Positions 16,556-26,209 are shown, numbered from the stretch's first letter. The stretch is 64,000 bases of DNA from Oscillospiraceae bacterium (GCA_015065685.1 SVPU01000007.1:22543-86542), one strand, 5' to 3'. The notes: generated by a model not told the origin, from the sequence alone. Program-made: numbers and translations.

Positions 16556-17515
16556 ATGAAACCCATACTTTATATAGTAATACCGTGTTTCAATGAGCAA
16601 GAGGTGTTACCAGTTACGGCACCTTTGTTCTTTGCGAAGCTAGAGTCGCTCAAGCAAAACGGAAAAATAGCCGATGATAGCAGTGTTTTATTTGTTGATG
16701 ATGGCAGCCGTGATAGAACTTGGGAGATACTTACTGATTTGTGCCATGAAAATAAATATTGCAAAGCCATTGCTTTAAGCCGTAACCGCGGTCATCAGAA
16801 TGCCTTGCTTGCGGGTCTTTTTGAGGCGATGGAAAAGTGCGATATTACGGTATCCATTGATTGCGACGGTCAGGATGATATAAACGCGATTGACAGAATG
16901 ATTGATGAATATCTTTCGGGTGCGGAAATTGTTTACGGAATAAGAGACAGCCGAAAGACTGACAGCTTTTTCAAAAGAAACACCGCACAAGGCTTTTATA
17001 AATTCTTAAAGCTTTTGGGCGCTGAGGTGGTATATAACCACGCGGATTATCGGCTTTTATCATCTAAGGTGCTAAAGGAACTCTCAAAATTTAATGAGGT
17101 TAACCTCTTTTTGCGAGGAACAATTCCGCTCGTTGGTTTTAAATCGAGTGCGGTTTATTATGAACGAACCGAGCGCCTTGCGGGTAAGAGTCATTATCCT
17201 TTGAAAAAGATGATATCGTTGGCTCTTAATGGTATAACCAATCTATCGGTAAAGCCTATAAGACTGATAACGTTGCTAGGGTTTATCGTTGCTGCAATCA
17301 GTATTGTGGGGATTATCTGGTCGGTTGTGATGGTGCTGCTTGGCAAAACTGTTGCGGGTTGGGCTTCAACCGTTAGTATTATCTGTTTTCTTGGCGGTGT
17401 GCAGCTGTTGAGTCTTGGCGTTTTGGGTGAATATATAGGTAAAATTTACCTTGAGGTTAAAAAACGCCCGAGATACATTATAGAAAAGCGAACAGATGAT
17501 GCGAAAAATGAATAA
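16556..17515 (+). CDS. family 2 glycosyltransferase, polyprenyl-phosphate (GtrB/DPM1-like)
   Basis: A 319-residue membrane-bound GT-A enzyme. The N-terminal domain has IVIPCFNEQEVLP, the FVDDGSRDRTWEIL motif, SRNRGHQNALLAG, and a metal-site DCDGQDD. Two C-terminal helices (about residues 230-295) anchor it. This layout matches enzymes that move glucose or mannose from a nucleotide sugar to undecaprenyl phosphate. ATG 16556 is chosen because GGTGGAGGG lies about seven bases upstream; an in-frame GTG at 16541 falls inside that ribosome site. The acceptor and sugar cannot be read from sequence. Confidence 0.9.
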   Translation: MKPILYIVIPCFNEQEVLPVTAPLFFAKLESLKQNGKIADDSSVLFVDDGSRDRTWEILTDLCHENKYCKAIALSRNRGHQNALLAGLFEAMEKCDITVSIDCDGQDDINAIDRMIDEYLSGAEIVYGIRDSRKTDSFFKRNTAQGFYKFLKLLGAEVVYNHADYRLLSSKVLKELSKFNEVNLFLRGTIPLVGFKSSAVYYERTERLAGKSHYPLKKMISLALNGITNLSVKPIRLITLLGFIVAAISIVGIIWSVVMVLLGKTVAGWASTVSIICFLGGVQLLSLGVLGEYIGKIYLEVKKRPRYIIEKRTDDAKNE

Positions 17516-17581
17516 AATGCACGAAAATTGTTAATAAAATGTAAAAGGTCAGGAAAGGTCAAAAATTTTTTTAAAAAACTA

Positions 17582-17609
17582 TTGACATTTGAAAAAATTG
17601 GCATATAAT
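17582..17609 (+). promoter_or_regulatory. promoter of the hrcA-grpE-dnaK operon
   Basis: TTGACA (17582-17587), 16-bp spacer, TATAAT (17604-17609), directly upstream of the CIRCE operator. Confidence 0.85.
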
Positions 17610-17617
17610 AATACTCG

Positions 17618-17644
17618 TTAGCACTCGAAGCGTTAGAGTGCTAA
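17618..17644 (+). promoter_or_regulatory. CIRCE operator (HrcA binding site)
   Basis: TTAGCACTC, a 9-base spacer, and GAGTGCTAA: an exact match to the CIRCE consensus. It sits just after the -10 box, overlapping the transcription start, so HrcA would repress its own operon. Confidence 0.97.
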
Positions 17645-17677
17645 TGGGTATTTTTTTATTAAACGAGGTGAGGAACG

Positions 17678-18712
17678 GTGGAGCTTACCCCAAGAAAACA
17701 AGCGGTTTTAAAAGCGATTGTTAAAGCGTATATTGAAACGGGCGAGCCTGTGGGCTCGAAGAACCTTACCTATTTATTAGAGAATGCGCCGTCCTCAGCA
17801 ACACTCAGAAACGAAATGAGCGAGCTGTGCGAGTTAGGGCTTTTAAGCCAGCCACACACCTCTGCCGGAAGAGTTCCCACAAATAAGGGCTATAGCTTTT
17901 ATATCAACTCACTTATGGTGCCTTCTGCAGTTAATGAGCAGTCGGCAGAGTTTATTAAATCTGTGGTGGCTGATATCAACACCGAGCCCGAGAGCATACC
18001 CGCTATTGCGGCAGAAACGCTCTCAAGACTCACGGGACTTCCGACTGTTGCCTGCGTGATAACTGAAAAGATTCCGCGAATTAAAAGGATTGACCTTCTG
18101 CCGATTGGAAAATATTCGTTGATGCTTTTGGTTATAACCGATGATGGCCGAATAAGAAATCGCGTTATACGAGCGGGACAAAATTTTAACAATGAAGCCC
18201 GAGAATGCTTCTTAAACATAATTGACCAAAAGGTTAAGGGAAAAATCGTTTCAGAGCTCAATAAAGCCTATATGCAAAGCGTTATTGCGGCGGCAGGGGC
18301 ACACGCGCTTGACATTATGCCGATTTTAACCGCGGTTTTTGAAACCGTTTCAGAAATTGAAAGCGCAAAGGTTGTGCTAAAGGGCGAGAGTATTCTTTAT
18401 AATATGTGTTCAAGTGAGCTTACAGCACGAAGAATTATTTCGCTTTTTAAAAGACCTGAGCATCTAACTAGTATCCTTGAAAAGATAGATGGTAACATAG
18501 GCGCGTTGTTCGGCAGCGATACAAACTATGAGGAACTGCAGAACACCGCAATAATTGCCGCAAGGTTTAGCGGTGGCGATAAATATAGCGGATTTATAGG
18601 TGTTATAGGGCCAAACAGAATTTCTTATGAACAGATAATGCCTTATACTCAATACACCGCGAAGATACTTACTGATATCATGACAAAGGCACAAAAAGAA
18701 ATGGAGGAATAA
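17678..18712 (+). CDS. hrcA: HrcA, heat-inducible transcription repressor
   Basis: The repressor that binds CIRCE and releases it when chaperones are titrated by unfolded protein. The 344-residue product has an N-terminal winged helix (LTPRKQAVLKAIVKAYIETG, then SSATLRNEMSELCELGLL) and the HrcA signature PHTSAGRVPTNKGYSFYI. GTG 17678 follows GAGGTGAGGAACG. It is first in the operon, behind a perfect CIRCE, and grpE begins 2 bp after its stop codon. Confidence 0.97.
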   Translation: MELTPRKQAVLKAIVKAYIETGEPVGSKNLTYLLENAPSSATLRNEMSELCELGLLSQPHTSAGRVPTNKGYSFYINSLMVPSAVNEQSAEFIKSVVADINTEPESIPAIAAETLSRLTGLPTVACVITEKIPRIKRIDLLPIGKYSLMLLVITDDGRIRNRVIRAGQNFNNEARECFLNIIDQKVKGKIVSELNKAYMQSVIAAAGAHALDIMPILTAVFETVSEIESAKVVLKGESILYNMCSSELTARRIISLFKRPEHLTSILEKIDGNIGALFGSDTNYEELQNTAIIAARFSGGDKYSGFIGVIGPNRISYEQIMPYTQYTAKILTDIMTKAQKEMEE

Positions 18713-18714
18713 AG

Positions 18715-19248
18715 GTGGATAACGAAACAAAAACCGCAGTGGAACAAACTGAGGCGAATCAAGAAACACCAAAGACCGAAAAGAAAGAGAAAAAATCAAA
18801 AAAAGATGCTGAAATTGAAAAATTAAAGGCAGAACTCGAAAGCAAAAATGACCTTCTTCTTCGTACCGCGGCTGAGTTTGATAACTTTAAAAAGCGCACC
18901 GAAAGAGAAAGGCTCGGCATTGCAGAATTTGCAAAAGCAAATGTTATAAAAGAGCTGTTGCCTATACTCGATAATATTGACCGTGCCGCCTTAATGGAAG
19001 ATAAAACAAGCACAGATTATATTAAAGGTATAGAGCTTATCGTAAAACAGTTTGAGGCCTTGGGTGGCAAGCTCGGCATTGTGGAACTGGCTCAAGTGGG
19101 CGATAATTTCGATCCTAATTGCCATGAAGCTGTTATGCACATAGAAGACGAAAGTTTCGGTGAGAATGTTATTGCCGAGGTTTTGCAAAAAGGCTATAAA
19201 ATAGGTGATACCGTCATAAGACCCGCAATGGTTAAAGTGGCGAATTAA
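18715..19248 (+). CDS. grpE: GrpE, nucleotide exchange factor for DnaK
   Basis: A 177-residue cochaperone that exchanges ADP on DnaK. The charged, Lys/Glu-rich N-terminus (about residues 1-45) leads into the long dimer helix and the family core NFKKRTERERLGIAEFA, with the C-terminal beta domain containing DPNCHEAVMHIED and GYKIGDTVIRPAMVKVAN. The GTG start is 2 bp after hrcA and uses GGAGG in the hrcA tail. It precedes dnaK by 39 bp. Confidence 0.97.
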   Translation: MDNETKTAVEQTEANQETPKTEKKEKKSKKDAEIEKLKAELESKNDLLLRTAAEFDNFKKRTERERLGIAEFAKANVIKELLPILDNIDRAALMEDKTSTDYIKGIELIVKQFEALGGKLGIVELAQVGDNFDPNCHEAVMHIEDESFGENVIAEVLQKGYKIGDTVIRPAMVKVAN

Positions 19249-19287
19249 CAAATAAATTCATATATTAACATTTTGGAGGAAATAAAA

Positions 19288-21111
19288 ATGGGAAAAATTA
19301 TTGGTATTGACTTAGGTACAACTAACTCTTGCGTTGCAGTTATGGAAGGCGGCGAGCCGGTTGTAATTGCAAATGCTGAGGGTGCAAGAACAACACCTTC
19401 TGTTGTTGCTTTTTCTAAAACAGGTGAAAGAATGGTTGGTCAGGTTGCAAAGCGTCAGGCTATTACTAACCCTGACAGAACAATCAGCTCTATCAAAAGA
19501 GAAATGGGTTCAAATTACACCGTTTCTATTGATGACAAGAAATACACACCTCAAGAGATTTCTGCTATTATTTTGCAGAAATTAAAGGCAGATGCTGAGG
19601 CTTATCTCGGCACAACTGTAACCGAGGCTGTTATCACTGTTCCTGCATATTTTACCGATGCTCAGCGTCAGGCAACTAAGGATGCAGGTAAAATCGCAGG
19701 TCTTGAGGTTAAGAGAATTATCAACGAGCCTACCGCTGCCGCTTTGGCTTACAGCATTGATAAGGAAGATGACCAAAAGGTTATGGTTTATGACCTTGGA
19801 GGTGGTACCTTCGACGTTTCAATCATCGAAATGGGCGACGGCGTTCAAGAGGTTTTGGCAACTGCAGGTAACAATCGCCTCGGCGGTGATGATTTCGATA
19901 AGAGAGTTATGGATTATATAGTTGCTACATTCAAGGCTGAGCAGGGTATTGACCTTTCAACCGATAAAATGGCTATGCAACGTGTAAAGGAAGCCGCTGA
20001 AAAGGCAAAGATTGACCTTTCGGGTATGACCACCGCAGATATTAACCTTCCCTTTATCACTGCGGACTCAACAGGTCCTAAGCACTTCGAGACCACTCTC
20101 ACACGCGCTAAGTTCAACGAGCTTACTGCAGACCTTGTTGATGCAACAATGGCTCCTGTTCGTCAGGCACTCAGCGATTCGGGTCTTAACAAGGGCGATA
20201 TCAACAAGGTGCTTATGGTTGGCGGTTCTTCAAGAATTCCTGCTGTTCAAGAGGCAGTTAAGAACTTTATGGGCAAAGAGCCTTTCAAGGGTATCAACCC
20301 CGATGAATGTGTAGCACTTGGCGCATCTCTCCAAGCAGGTGTTTTGGGCGGAGATGTTAAGGGTCTTCTCCTTCTCGATGTTACACCGCTTTCTCTCGGT
20401 ATCGAAACAATGGGCGGTATTTCAACAAAGGTTATTGACAGAAATACAACCATCCCCGCTAAGAAGAGCCAGATTTTCTCTACCGCGGCAGACGGTCAGA
20501 CCTCGGTTGAGGTACACGTTCTTCAGGGCGAAAGAGAATTTGCTAAAGATAACAAGACACTCGGTGTATTCCACCTCGATGGCATTGCATCTGCTCCCCG
20601 CGGTGTTCCTCAGATTGAGGTTACCTTCGATATCGATGCCAACGGTATTGTTCATGTTTCTGCTAAGGACCTTGGCACAGGCAAGGAAAATGATATAACA
20701 ATTACCTCTAACACAAATATGTCTAAAGAGGATATTGATAAGGCTGTTAAAGAGGCTGAGGAATATGCAGCAGAGGATAAGAAGCGCAGAGAGGCTGTGG
20801 ATATCCGCAATAATGCAGACCAGATGATTTATCAGACCGAGAAAACAATTAACGACCTTGGAGACAAGATCACTGAAGAAGAAAAGGGCAAGATTGAAAC
20901 CGCTAAAGAGGCTTTGAAAGAAGCGTTGAAGGGCGAGGATATCGAAGCTATTAAGGCTCGTCAGGAAGATTTGCAGAAAGAGATTTTTGCTATCAGCGAA
21001 AAGATTTATAAGGCTGCTAATCCTCAGGGTGATGCTGCTCAAGGCGCTGATGCTCAGGCAGACCCCAATGTTTACGAAGCAGATTACACTGATGTTGATG
21101 ACAACAAATAA
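19288..21111 (+). CDS. dnaK: DnaK, Hsp70 chaperone
   Basis: A 607-residue Hsp70. Signatures: [20 protein letters not shown] at the N-terminus, [15 protein letters not shown] (phosphate 1) and [14 protein letters not shown] (phosphate 2). A substrate-binding domain follows, then a lid and a low-complexity tail ending DYTDVDDNK. As in other Gram-positive DnaKs, the Gram-negative insertion in the ATPase lobe appears absent. ATG 19288 is set by GGAGG eight bases upstream. It is under CIRCE control through the operon promoter and ends at a palindromic repeat and a terminator that separate it from dnaJ. Confidence 0.98.
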   Translation: MGKIIGIDLGTTNSCVAVMEGGEPVVIANAEGARTTPSVVAFSKTGERMVGQVAKRQAITNPDRTISSIKREMGSNYTVSIDDKKYTPQEISAIILQKLKADAEAYLGTTVTEAVITVPAYFTDAQRQATKDAGKIAGLEVKRIINEPTAAALAYSIDKEDDQKVMVYDLGGGTFDVSIIEMGDGVQEVLATAGNNRLGGDDFDKRVMDYIVATFKAEQGIDLSTDKMAMQRVKEAAEKAKIDLSGMTTADINLPFITADSTGPKHFETTLTRAKFNELTADLVDATMAPVRQALSDSGLNKGDINKVLMVGGSSRIPAVQEAVKNFMGKEPFKGINPDECVALGASLQAGVLGGDVKGLLLLDVTPLSLGIETMGGISTKVIDRNTTIPAKKSQIFSTAADGQTSVEVHVLQGEREFAKDNKTLGVFHLDGIASAPRGVPQIEVTFDIDANGIVHVSAKDLGTGKENDITITSNTNMSKEDIDKAVKEAEEYAAEDKKRREAVDIRNNADQMIYQTEKTINDLGDKITEEEKGKIETAKEALKEALKGEDIEAIKARQEDLQKEIFAISEKIYKAANPQGDAAQGADAQADPNVYEADYTDVDDNK

Positions 21112-21140
21112 TTATCCGCGATAATTATTTGTTAGTGAAA

Positions 21141-21245
21141 AAGTAATAGTGAAAAGTGAAAAGGTAAGGTGTTTGCTTCGCAAACGATATATAAAGTGCC
21201 GAAGGCACACCGAACCTATTCACTATTACCTATTACATATTACTT
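21141..21245. repeat. MITE-like palindromic repeat element between dnaK and dnaJ
   Basis: The element is bounded by AAGTAATA and TATTACTT and has an imperfect inverted repeat of about 35 bp per side, rich in GTGAA/TTCAC units. Inside are two small hairpins: GTTTGCTTCGCAAAC (21171-21185) and GTGCCGAAGGCAC (21196-21208). It has no coding capacity. A related GTGAAAAGTGAA stretch lies near 35779. This looks like a non-autonomous repeat family. Confidence 0.6.
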
Positions 21246-21246
21246 T

Positions 21247-21274
21247 AACCGTTGTTTTGGGAACAACGGTTTTT
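21247..21274 (+). terminator. terminator or attenuator before dnaJ
   Basis: AACCGTTGTT pairs with AACAACGGTT across a TTGGG loop, followed by T3, ending a few bases before the dnaJ ribosome site (AGGAG). It would limit read-through from dnaK into dnaJ. Confidence 0.65.
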
Positions 21275-21287
21275 AGGAGAATTGTTT

Positions 21288-22448
21288 GTGGCAAGCGATA
21301 AAAGAGACTATTATGAGGTATTAGGTGTTGATAAATCGGTTTCAGACGATGACCTCAAAAAAGCATACAGAAAAGCTGCAAAAAAATACCACCCCGATTT
21401 AAACCCGGGGGACACTACCGCCGAAAAGAACTTCAAAGAGGTTAATGAAGCCTATGAAGTTTTGTCCGACAGTGAAAAAAGAGCACGTTATGACCAATTT
21501 GGCCACGCCGGAGTTGACCCCAATTTCTCGGCAGGCGGCGGTTATGGCGGTGGCTTTGGCGGCGGTTTCACGGGTGATTTCGGTGATATTGGCGATATTT
21601 TCAGTTCATTCTTCGGCGGCGGTTTTGGTGGCGGCAGAAGAAGCAACCCCAATGCACCGCGCAGAGGTAATGACACTGCAGCTTCGGTTACAATTTCATT
21701 TGAAGAAGCGGCAAAGGGTTGCAAGAAAACCGTTAAGGTAACTAAAATCGACAGTTGTAAGGATTGCGGCGGCTCGGGTGCGCAAAAGGGCACGTCTGCT
21801 AAAACCTGCCCTGTTTGTCACGGAACAGGTCAAGTTAGCACTGCTCAGAGAACACCCTTTGGCGTTATGCAAACTCAAACTGTTTGTGATCATTGCCATG
21901 GTAGCGGAAAAATTATTGATAACCCTTGCAAAACCTGTAACGGCAAGGGCAGAATCCGCCATACTGTTGAACAGACTGTGGAGATACCTGCCGGTATTGA
22001 TGACGGTCAGGTTATAAGCCTTCGCGGCGGTGGTGACGCGGGTGTTAACGGCGGACCCTCGGGCGACCTTAGAATTAATGTTAACGTGCGTCCGCACCCA
22101 ATTTTCGAGCGCGATGGTTATGATGTTTACTGTGAAATACCCATAACCTTTGTTCAGGCGGCTTTAGGCGCAGAGATTACTGTTCCCACGCTTGACGGAA
22201 AGGTTAAATTCCAGATTCACGAAGGAACACAACCTGGGGACGAGTTTAAACTTAAAGGCAAGGGAATTCAGCGCCTCAATTATTCGGGCAAGGGCGACCA
22301 ATATGTTAAAATTGTGGTGGAAATTCCAAAAGATCTTTCAAAATCACAAAAAGAAACTCTCAAAGAGTTTGAAACCAATTCGAGCGAAAAGAATTATAAA
22401 AAGCGCAAAGGCTTTTTAGATAAGGTTAAAGATTTCTTTGATGATTAA
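21288..22448 (+). CDS. dnaJ: DnaJ, Hsp40 co-chaperone
   Basis: A 386-residue type I J-protein. J domain with HPD at residues 35-37, a Gly/Phe-rich linker, four zinc repeats ([32 protein letters not shown]), then the substrate-binding C-terminal domains. It stimulates DnaK ATPase and delivers clients. GTG 21288 is chosen because AGGAG lies about eight bases upstream and the family start ([13 protein letters not shown]) follows; a TTG 36 bp earlier lies inside the terminator loop and is not credible. No separate CIRCE was found in the gap before it. Confidence 0.97.
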   Translation: MASDKRDYYEVLGVDKSVSDDDLKKAYRKAAKKYHPDLNPGDTTAEKNFKEVNEAYEVLSDSEKRARYDQFGHAGVDPNFSAGGGYGGGFGGGFTGDFGDIGDIFSSFFGGGFGGGRRSNPNAPRRGNDTAASVTISFEEAAKGCKKTVKVTKIDSCKDCGGSGAQKGTSAKTCPVCHGTGQVSTAQRTPFGVMQTQTVCDHCHGSGKIIDNPCKTCNGKGRIRHTVEQTVEIPAGIDDGQVISLRGGGDAGVNGGPSGDLRINVNVRPHPIFERDGYDVYCEIPITFVQAALGAEITVPTLDGKVKFQIHEGTQPGDEFKLKGKGIQRLNYSGKGDQYVKIVVEIPKDLSKSQKETLKEFETNSSEKNYKKRKGFLDKVKDFFDD

Positions 22449-22450
22449 AA

Positions 22451-22482
22451 AAACGCTTCCGTTTAAACGGAAGCGTTTTTTT
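22451..22482. terminator. bidirectional terminator after dnaJ
   Basis: A perfect palindrome, AAACGCTTCCGTTT followed by AAACGGAAGCGTTT and T-rich DNA. The stop codon of the convergent membrane protein gene (22463-22465) lies within the stem. Confidence 0.9.
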
Positions 22483-23401
22483 GTTGTGTTGAATAGGGCT
22501 CAATTTTCGAGGCTTCTGCCATCGCTTTTTTTCTGTTTATTAGAACAAATGCAATTATAAAGGCGGCGCCTAGTATTACTGAAATGAGCACGCCGTACGC
22601 CAAATTGTCTGCACAGCGGGTGATAGTGGCATCGAGCAAATTTGCGAAGATATCCAAAGAATTAAGCCCTAAAAACTCTATAAAATTAATCTGACCTAAG
22701 ATTATGAATAGTGTGATAAGCAGAGCGGATACCAAATAAACTATTCCGAGAAATAAAAGACCCTTACCTTTTTTATGCCCGATAATAAATATTCCTGCAC
22801 CCATTATAACCGCTAAAGAGGCTAATAAAATTGCGGTTTGAGTTGAGAGAACTTTTTTAACCTCGTTTGGAACACGAATTGTTTTTACAACAGTTCTTAC
22901 TTCTTCAATATCAGGAAGAATGCTCATAATTTTATCAGAATTTTCGATTAGCGCAGCACTTACCTGTTCTTTAATTATATGCTCGGGGATTTGGGTGTTA
23001 TAAGCATCTTTAGAAATTGCATTGATTTCGGCAATATGCTTTTCAACAAGTTGACTTACTGCATCGTTTGTGAGCTGAGCTTTATTTTCAGAATCAAAAA
23101 TAATACCTATCGTGTCATCTGCATATAGGGTTATAATTTCTCTTGCAATATCACTTTTAATTATTGCGTTTGCGGTTTGCGCATCAATTCCGTATTCGCT
23201 GATAATGTTTTTAACATATTGATTGTTTTCCAGAATCTTAGTGTAATCCACCTTCTGAATAATTTCAACTATTGTATCAGGGTTTTTTAGTGTTGAAACT
23301 GAAAAATGAACCGAGAGCAGTAAAAGTAAGCAAACGAGGAACAAGCTTAAAACTGCACAGATGGCTGTTGATACAATATTTTTTGTTTTTTCACTAGTCA
23401 T
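22463..23401 (-). CDS. multi-pass membrane protein, unknown function
   Basis: Not recognised. A 312-residue protein with one N-terminal membrane helix (about 12-35), a soluble region of about 150 residues rich in charged and amphipathic segments (KVDYTKILENNQYVKNII), and three more membrane helices (about 190-290). Four helices suggest that both termini lie on the same side. It faces dnaJ and shares its terminator. No ribosome site stronger than GGTGATTTA is visible before the ATG at 23401. It may be a stand-alone gene. Confidence 0.75.
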   Translation of the reverse strand: MTSEKTKNIVSTAICAVLSLFLVCLLLLLSVHFSVSTLKNPDTIVEIIQKVDYTKILENNQYVKNIISEYGIDAQTANAIIKSDIAREIITLYADDTIGIIFDSENKAQLTNDAVSQLVEKHIAEINAISKDAYNTQIPEHIIKEQVSAALIENSDKIMSILPDIEEVRTVVKTIRVPNEVKKVLSTQTAILLASLAVIMGAGIFIIGHKKGKGLLFLGIVYLVSALLITLFIILGQINFIEFLGLNSLDIFANLLDATITRCADNLAYGVLISVILGAAFIIAFVLINRKKAMAEASKIEPYSTQQKNASV

Positions 23402-23476
23402 TAAATCACCGTAGAACTTAGTTATATATATATCTATTCTATCACAAAAAATGCAAAAAGGGGATTTTCTAAAAAA

Positions 23477-23692
23477 TTATTTTAAAAAAGTTGGATTATC
23501 GGTTCGCTCGAGCAGATAATCTAAGGAAACATTAAAATAATCCGCCAGCTTAATGAGTGTGGCATAATCTGCCTGTCTTTCACCGTTTTCATAACGGCTT
23601 ATACTGTTTTGATTCATATCAAGATCCATTGCTAATTTGAGTTGAGAAATGCCAAGCTTTTTACGCAACATTTTCAATCGCACACAAAACAC
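23477..23692 (-). CDS. XRE-family (Cro/CI-type) transcriptional repressor
   Basis: A 71-residue protein that is almost only a helix-turn-helix domain: RLKMLRKKLGISQLKLAMDL, then NQNSISRYENGERQADYATL and the LADYFNVSLDYLL closing helix. The frame starts at GTG 23692, which fits the common MF-x-x-RL-x-x-LR start, but AGAGG is better spaced for GTG 23683. It is divergent from a promoter that carries two copies of a TATCCCA-N3-TGGTATA operator, probably its own binding sites. What it controls besides itself is unclear. Confidence 0.88.
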   Translation of the reverse strand: MFCVRLKMLRKKLGISQLKLAMDLDMNQNSISRYENGERQADYATLIKLADYFNVSLDYLLERTDNPTFLK

Positions 23693-23695
23693 CTC

Positions 23696-23746
23696 TTGAC
23701 ATTATTATCCCACATTGGTATAATAAAAATATCCCAAAATGGTATA
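23696..23746 (+). promoter_or_regulatory. divergent promoter with two XRE operators
   Basis: TTGACA (23696-23701), 17 bp, TATAAT (23719-23724). Two near-palindromic sites with the pattern TATCCCA-N3-TGGTATA lie at 23706-23722 (covering the -10 box) and 23730-23746 (at the transcription start), 24 bp centre to centre. The adjacent XRE gene reads away from here. Confidence 0.75.
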
Positions 23747-23811
23747 TGTTTAGAAAGAAGTATGTGTAAATATATGTTTTACAATTTTTGGGTCTCTCAA
23801 AATAAGTTGTG

Positions 23812-23850
23812 GGAAAGGTCCGAATGGAAGCATTCGGGCCTTTCCTTTTT
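23812..23850 (+). terminator. terminator of a short transcript of about 120 nt
   Basis: GGAAAGGTCCGAATG pairs with CATTCGGGCCTTTCC (one wobble) across GAAG, followed by T5. It closes the transcript from the XRE-controlled promoter. Between promoter and terminator there is only a 7-codon ORF; a longer frame from 23762 runs through the hairpin into the thrS leader and is not credible. Confidence 0.75.
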
Positions 23851-23953
23851 AAAATTTTGGCATTTTAGGGTGCGGCAAACAATAATGCTAACCGCACTGA
23901 TAAAAAATAAAAGAAAATCGATATCACTGCTAAGGAAAACAGAAAATAAATGG

Positions 23954-24235
23954 TTGACTTTGGGCGGGTTTGGTTGTATGATGTATATGTTAAAGCGTTG
24001 AGAAGGACATTAGCTTTTTAAAATTTTCTTAAGAGAATACGGGTCAAGGCTGGAAGCCCGTTAGAAAAATAAAAAGTGAGACCGCCTTTGAGTGCTGTGG
24101 GTAACAACACAGCCGTATTATCTGCGTTAAGGGTATAAAAAAGAGCCGCTTTTGCGGAATGCGGGTGGAACCGCGGAGTATTGTATGATTGCTTCGTCCC
24201 GAAGGATTATATCCTTCAGGGCGGAGTTTTTTATT
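23954..24235 (+). promoter_or_regulatory. T-box riboswitch of thrS, with promoter
   Basis: Promoter TTGACT (23954-23959), 17 bp, TATGAT (23977-23982). The leader has the T-box sequence GGGTGGAACCGCG (24163-24175) and then a terminator, GTCCCGAAGGA pairing with TCCTTCAGGGC, followed by GGAG and T6. Uncharged tRNA-Thr would stabilise the antiterminator and raise thrS expression. A possible Thr specifier codon ACC is at 24081-24083; that position is tentative. Confidence 0.92.
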
Positions 24236-24249
24236 TTGGAGGTAAAAAT

Positions 24250-26196
24250 ATGATTAAGGTTACTTTAAAGGGCGATGTTATTAAGGAATTCCCGAAGGGA
24301 ATAACAGCCTTTGAGGTTGCAAAGGAAATTAGTATGGGTCTTGCAAAGGCTGCTTGTGCAGTTAGAATAAACGGTGCCAATGCCGACCTCAGAACAGTTC
24401 TTAACGAGGATTGCAATCTTGAAATTTTAACATTTGACGATGAATACGGCAGATGGGCATTCCGCCACACCGCATCTCATATATTAGCACAGGCGGTAAA
24501 GCGTTTATTCCCCGGCACAAAGCTTGCAATCGGTCCTGCTGTTGACGACGGCTTTTATTACGATTTTGATGTGGAAACAAGCTTCACTCCCGATGATTTA
24601 GCAAAAATCGAAGCGGAAATGAAGAAAATCGTTAAAGAGGATATAAAACTCGAAAGATTTTCAATGCCAAAAACAGAGGCTGTGAAATATTTCGAAGAGA
24701 AAAATGAGCCTTATAAGGTGGAGCTCGCAGAGGGTATTGAAGACGGCGAAGAAATCTCATTCTATTCACAAGGCGATTTCACCGACCTTTGTGCAGGTGC
24801 GCATCTTATGAGCACAGGTGCTGTTAAGGCGTTTAAGCTCACCTCTGCAACAGGTGCTTATTGGCGCGGAGATTCCTCAAATAAAATGCTTTGCCGTGTT
24901 TACGGAACTGCATTCCCCAAGGCTAGCGAGCTTGAAGCACACCTTAATATGCTTGAAGAGGCTAAGAAACGCGACCATAATAAGCTCGGCCGAGAGTTAG
25001 AGCTTTTCACAACGGTTGATTATATTGGTCAGGGTCTTCCCATAATGCTTCCAAAGGGCACAAAAATTCTTCAGATTCTTCAGCGCTTTGTTGAGGATGA
25101 GGAGGAAAGAAGAGGCTGGCTTAGAACAAAAACACCTCTTATGGCAAAGAGAGAGCTTTATAAAATTTCGGGACACTGGGACCATTATTTAGACGGTATG
25201 TTTGTTATGGGCGACCCCGATGATGAAACAAAAGAATGCTTTGCACTTCGCCCGATGACCTGCCCGTTCCAATATCAAGCGTATCTTAACCGCGCACGCT
25301 CTTACAGAGATTTGCCCTTGCGTTACGGTGAGACATCAACTCTTTTCCGCAACGAAGAATCGGGCGAGATGCACGGCCTTATCCGTGTTCGCCAGTTCAC
25401 CATTTCTGAGGGACACTTAATCTGCACACCCGAGCAATTAGAGGAAGAATTCAAGGGAAGCTTGGAGCTTGCAATATTTATGCTCAAAACCTTAGGTCTT
25501 TATGAGGATGTTTCCTATCGCTTCTCTCAGTGGGACCCCGAGGATAGAGAAAAATATATCGGCACACCTGAGCAGTGGGCTGAAACTCAGGAAATGATGG
25601 GCAAAATTCTCGACCACCTTGAGATTCCTTATAAGGTTGGAATCGGCGAGGCTGCCTTCTACGGACCAAAGCTCGATATTCAGATTAAGAATGTTTACGG
25701 CAAGGAAGATACCCTTATCACCATTCAGATTGACCAGATGCTTGCTGAAAAATTCGGTATGGAATATGTTGACCGTGATGGAGTTAAGAAGAACCCTTGC
25801 ATTATTCACCGCACCTCAATTGGTTGCTATGAGAGAACCCTTGCGCTTCTTATTGAAAAATATGCAGGCGCTTTCCCGATGTGGTTAGCACCCACTCAGG
25901 TTAAGATTCTTCCCATTGCTGACAGACATCTTGACTATGCATACGATTTAAAGAAAAAGATGGAAGCAAAGGGCATGCGAATTGAGCTTGACGACAGAAA
26001 CGAGAAGATTGGTTATAAAATCAGAGAAGCAAGACTTCAGAAGGTGCCGTATATGCTTATTATCGGCGATAACGAGGTAGAAACCGGCGCTGTTTCTGTT
26101 CGCCGCAGAGGTGAAGATGGCGATATGGGCTCGATGAGCGCAGATGCATTTATTGAACTTGCATGCGAAGAGATAGATAAAAAGGTTATAAAATAA
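24250..26196 (+). CDS. thrS: ThrS, threonyl-tRNA synthetase
   Basis: A 648-residue class II synthetase charging tRNA-Thr. Order: TGS domain (residues 1-60), the editing domain with HTASHILAQAVKRLFPGTK and the late FTDLCAGAH motif, the catalytic core (RPMTCPFQYQAY, RVRQFTISEGH, HRTSIGCYERTLALLIE), and the anticodon-binding domain (VRRRGEDGDMG). ATG 24250 follows GGAGG. An upstream T-box controls it by threonine-tRNA charging, and a strong hairpin terminator follows. Confidence 0.98.
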   Translation: MIKVTLKGDVIKEFPKGITAFEVAKEISMGLAKAACAVRINGANADLRTVLNEDCNLEILTFDDEYGRWAFRHTASHILAQAVKRLFPGTKLAIGPAVDDGFYYDFDVETSFTPDDLAKIEAEMKKIVKEDIKLERFSMPKTEAVKYFEEKNEPYKVELAEGIEDGEEISFYSQGDFTDLCAGAHLMSTGAVKAFKLTSATGAYWRGDSSNKMLCRVYGTAFPKASELEAHLNMLEEAKKRDHNKLGRELELFTTVDYIGQGLPIMLPKGTKILQILQRFVEDEEERRGWLRTKTPLMAKRELYKISGHWDHYLDGMFVMGDPDDETKECFALRPMTCPFQYQAYLNRARSYRDLPLRYGETSTLFRNEESGEMHGLIRVRQFTISEGHLICTPEQLEEEFKGSLELAIFMLKTLGLYEDVSYRFSQWDPEDREKYIGTPEQWAETQEMMGKILDHLEIPYKVGIGEAAFYGPKLDIQIKNVYGKEDTLITIQIDQMLAEKFGMEYVDRDGVKKNPCIIHRTSIGCYERTLALLIEKYAGAFPMWLAPTQVKILPIADRHLDYAYDLKKKMEAKGMRIELDDRNEKIGYKIREARLQKVPYMLIIGDNEVETGAVSVRRRGEDGDMGSMSADAFIELACEEIDKKVIK

Positions 26197-26209
26197 ATAA
26201 CAATTTATA

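Noticed and set aside
20422..21042. 206-codon reverse frame inside dnaK
   Set aside because: It is antisense to a highly conserved chaperone gene and is explained by dnaK codon use.
23762..24001. 80-codon frame between the XRE promoter and thrS
   Set aside because: It runs through a terminator hairpin and the thrS T-box promoter, has only a weak ribosome site and no recognisable protein features.
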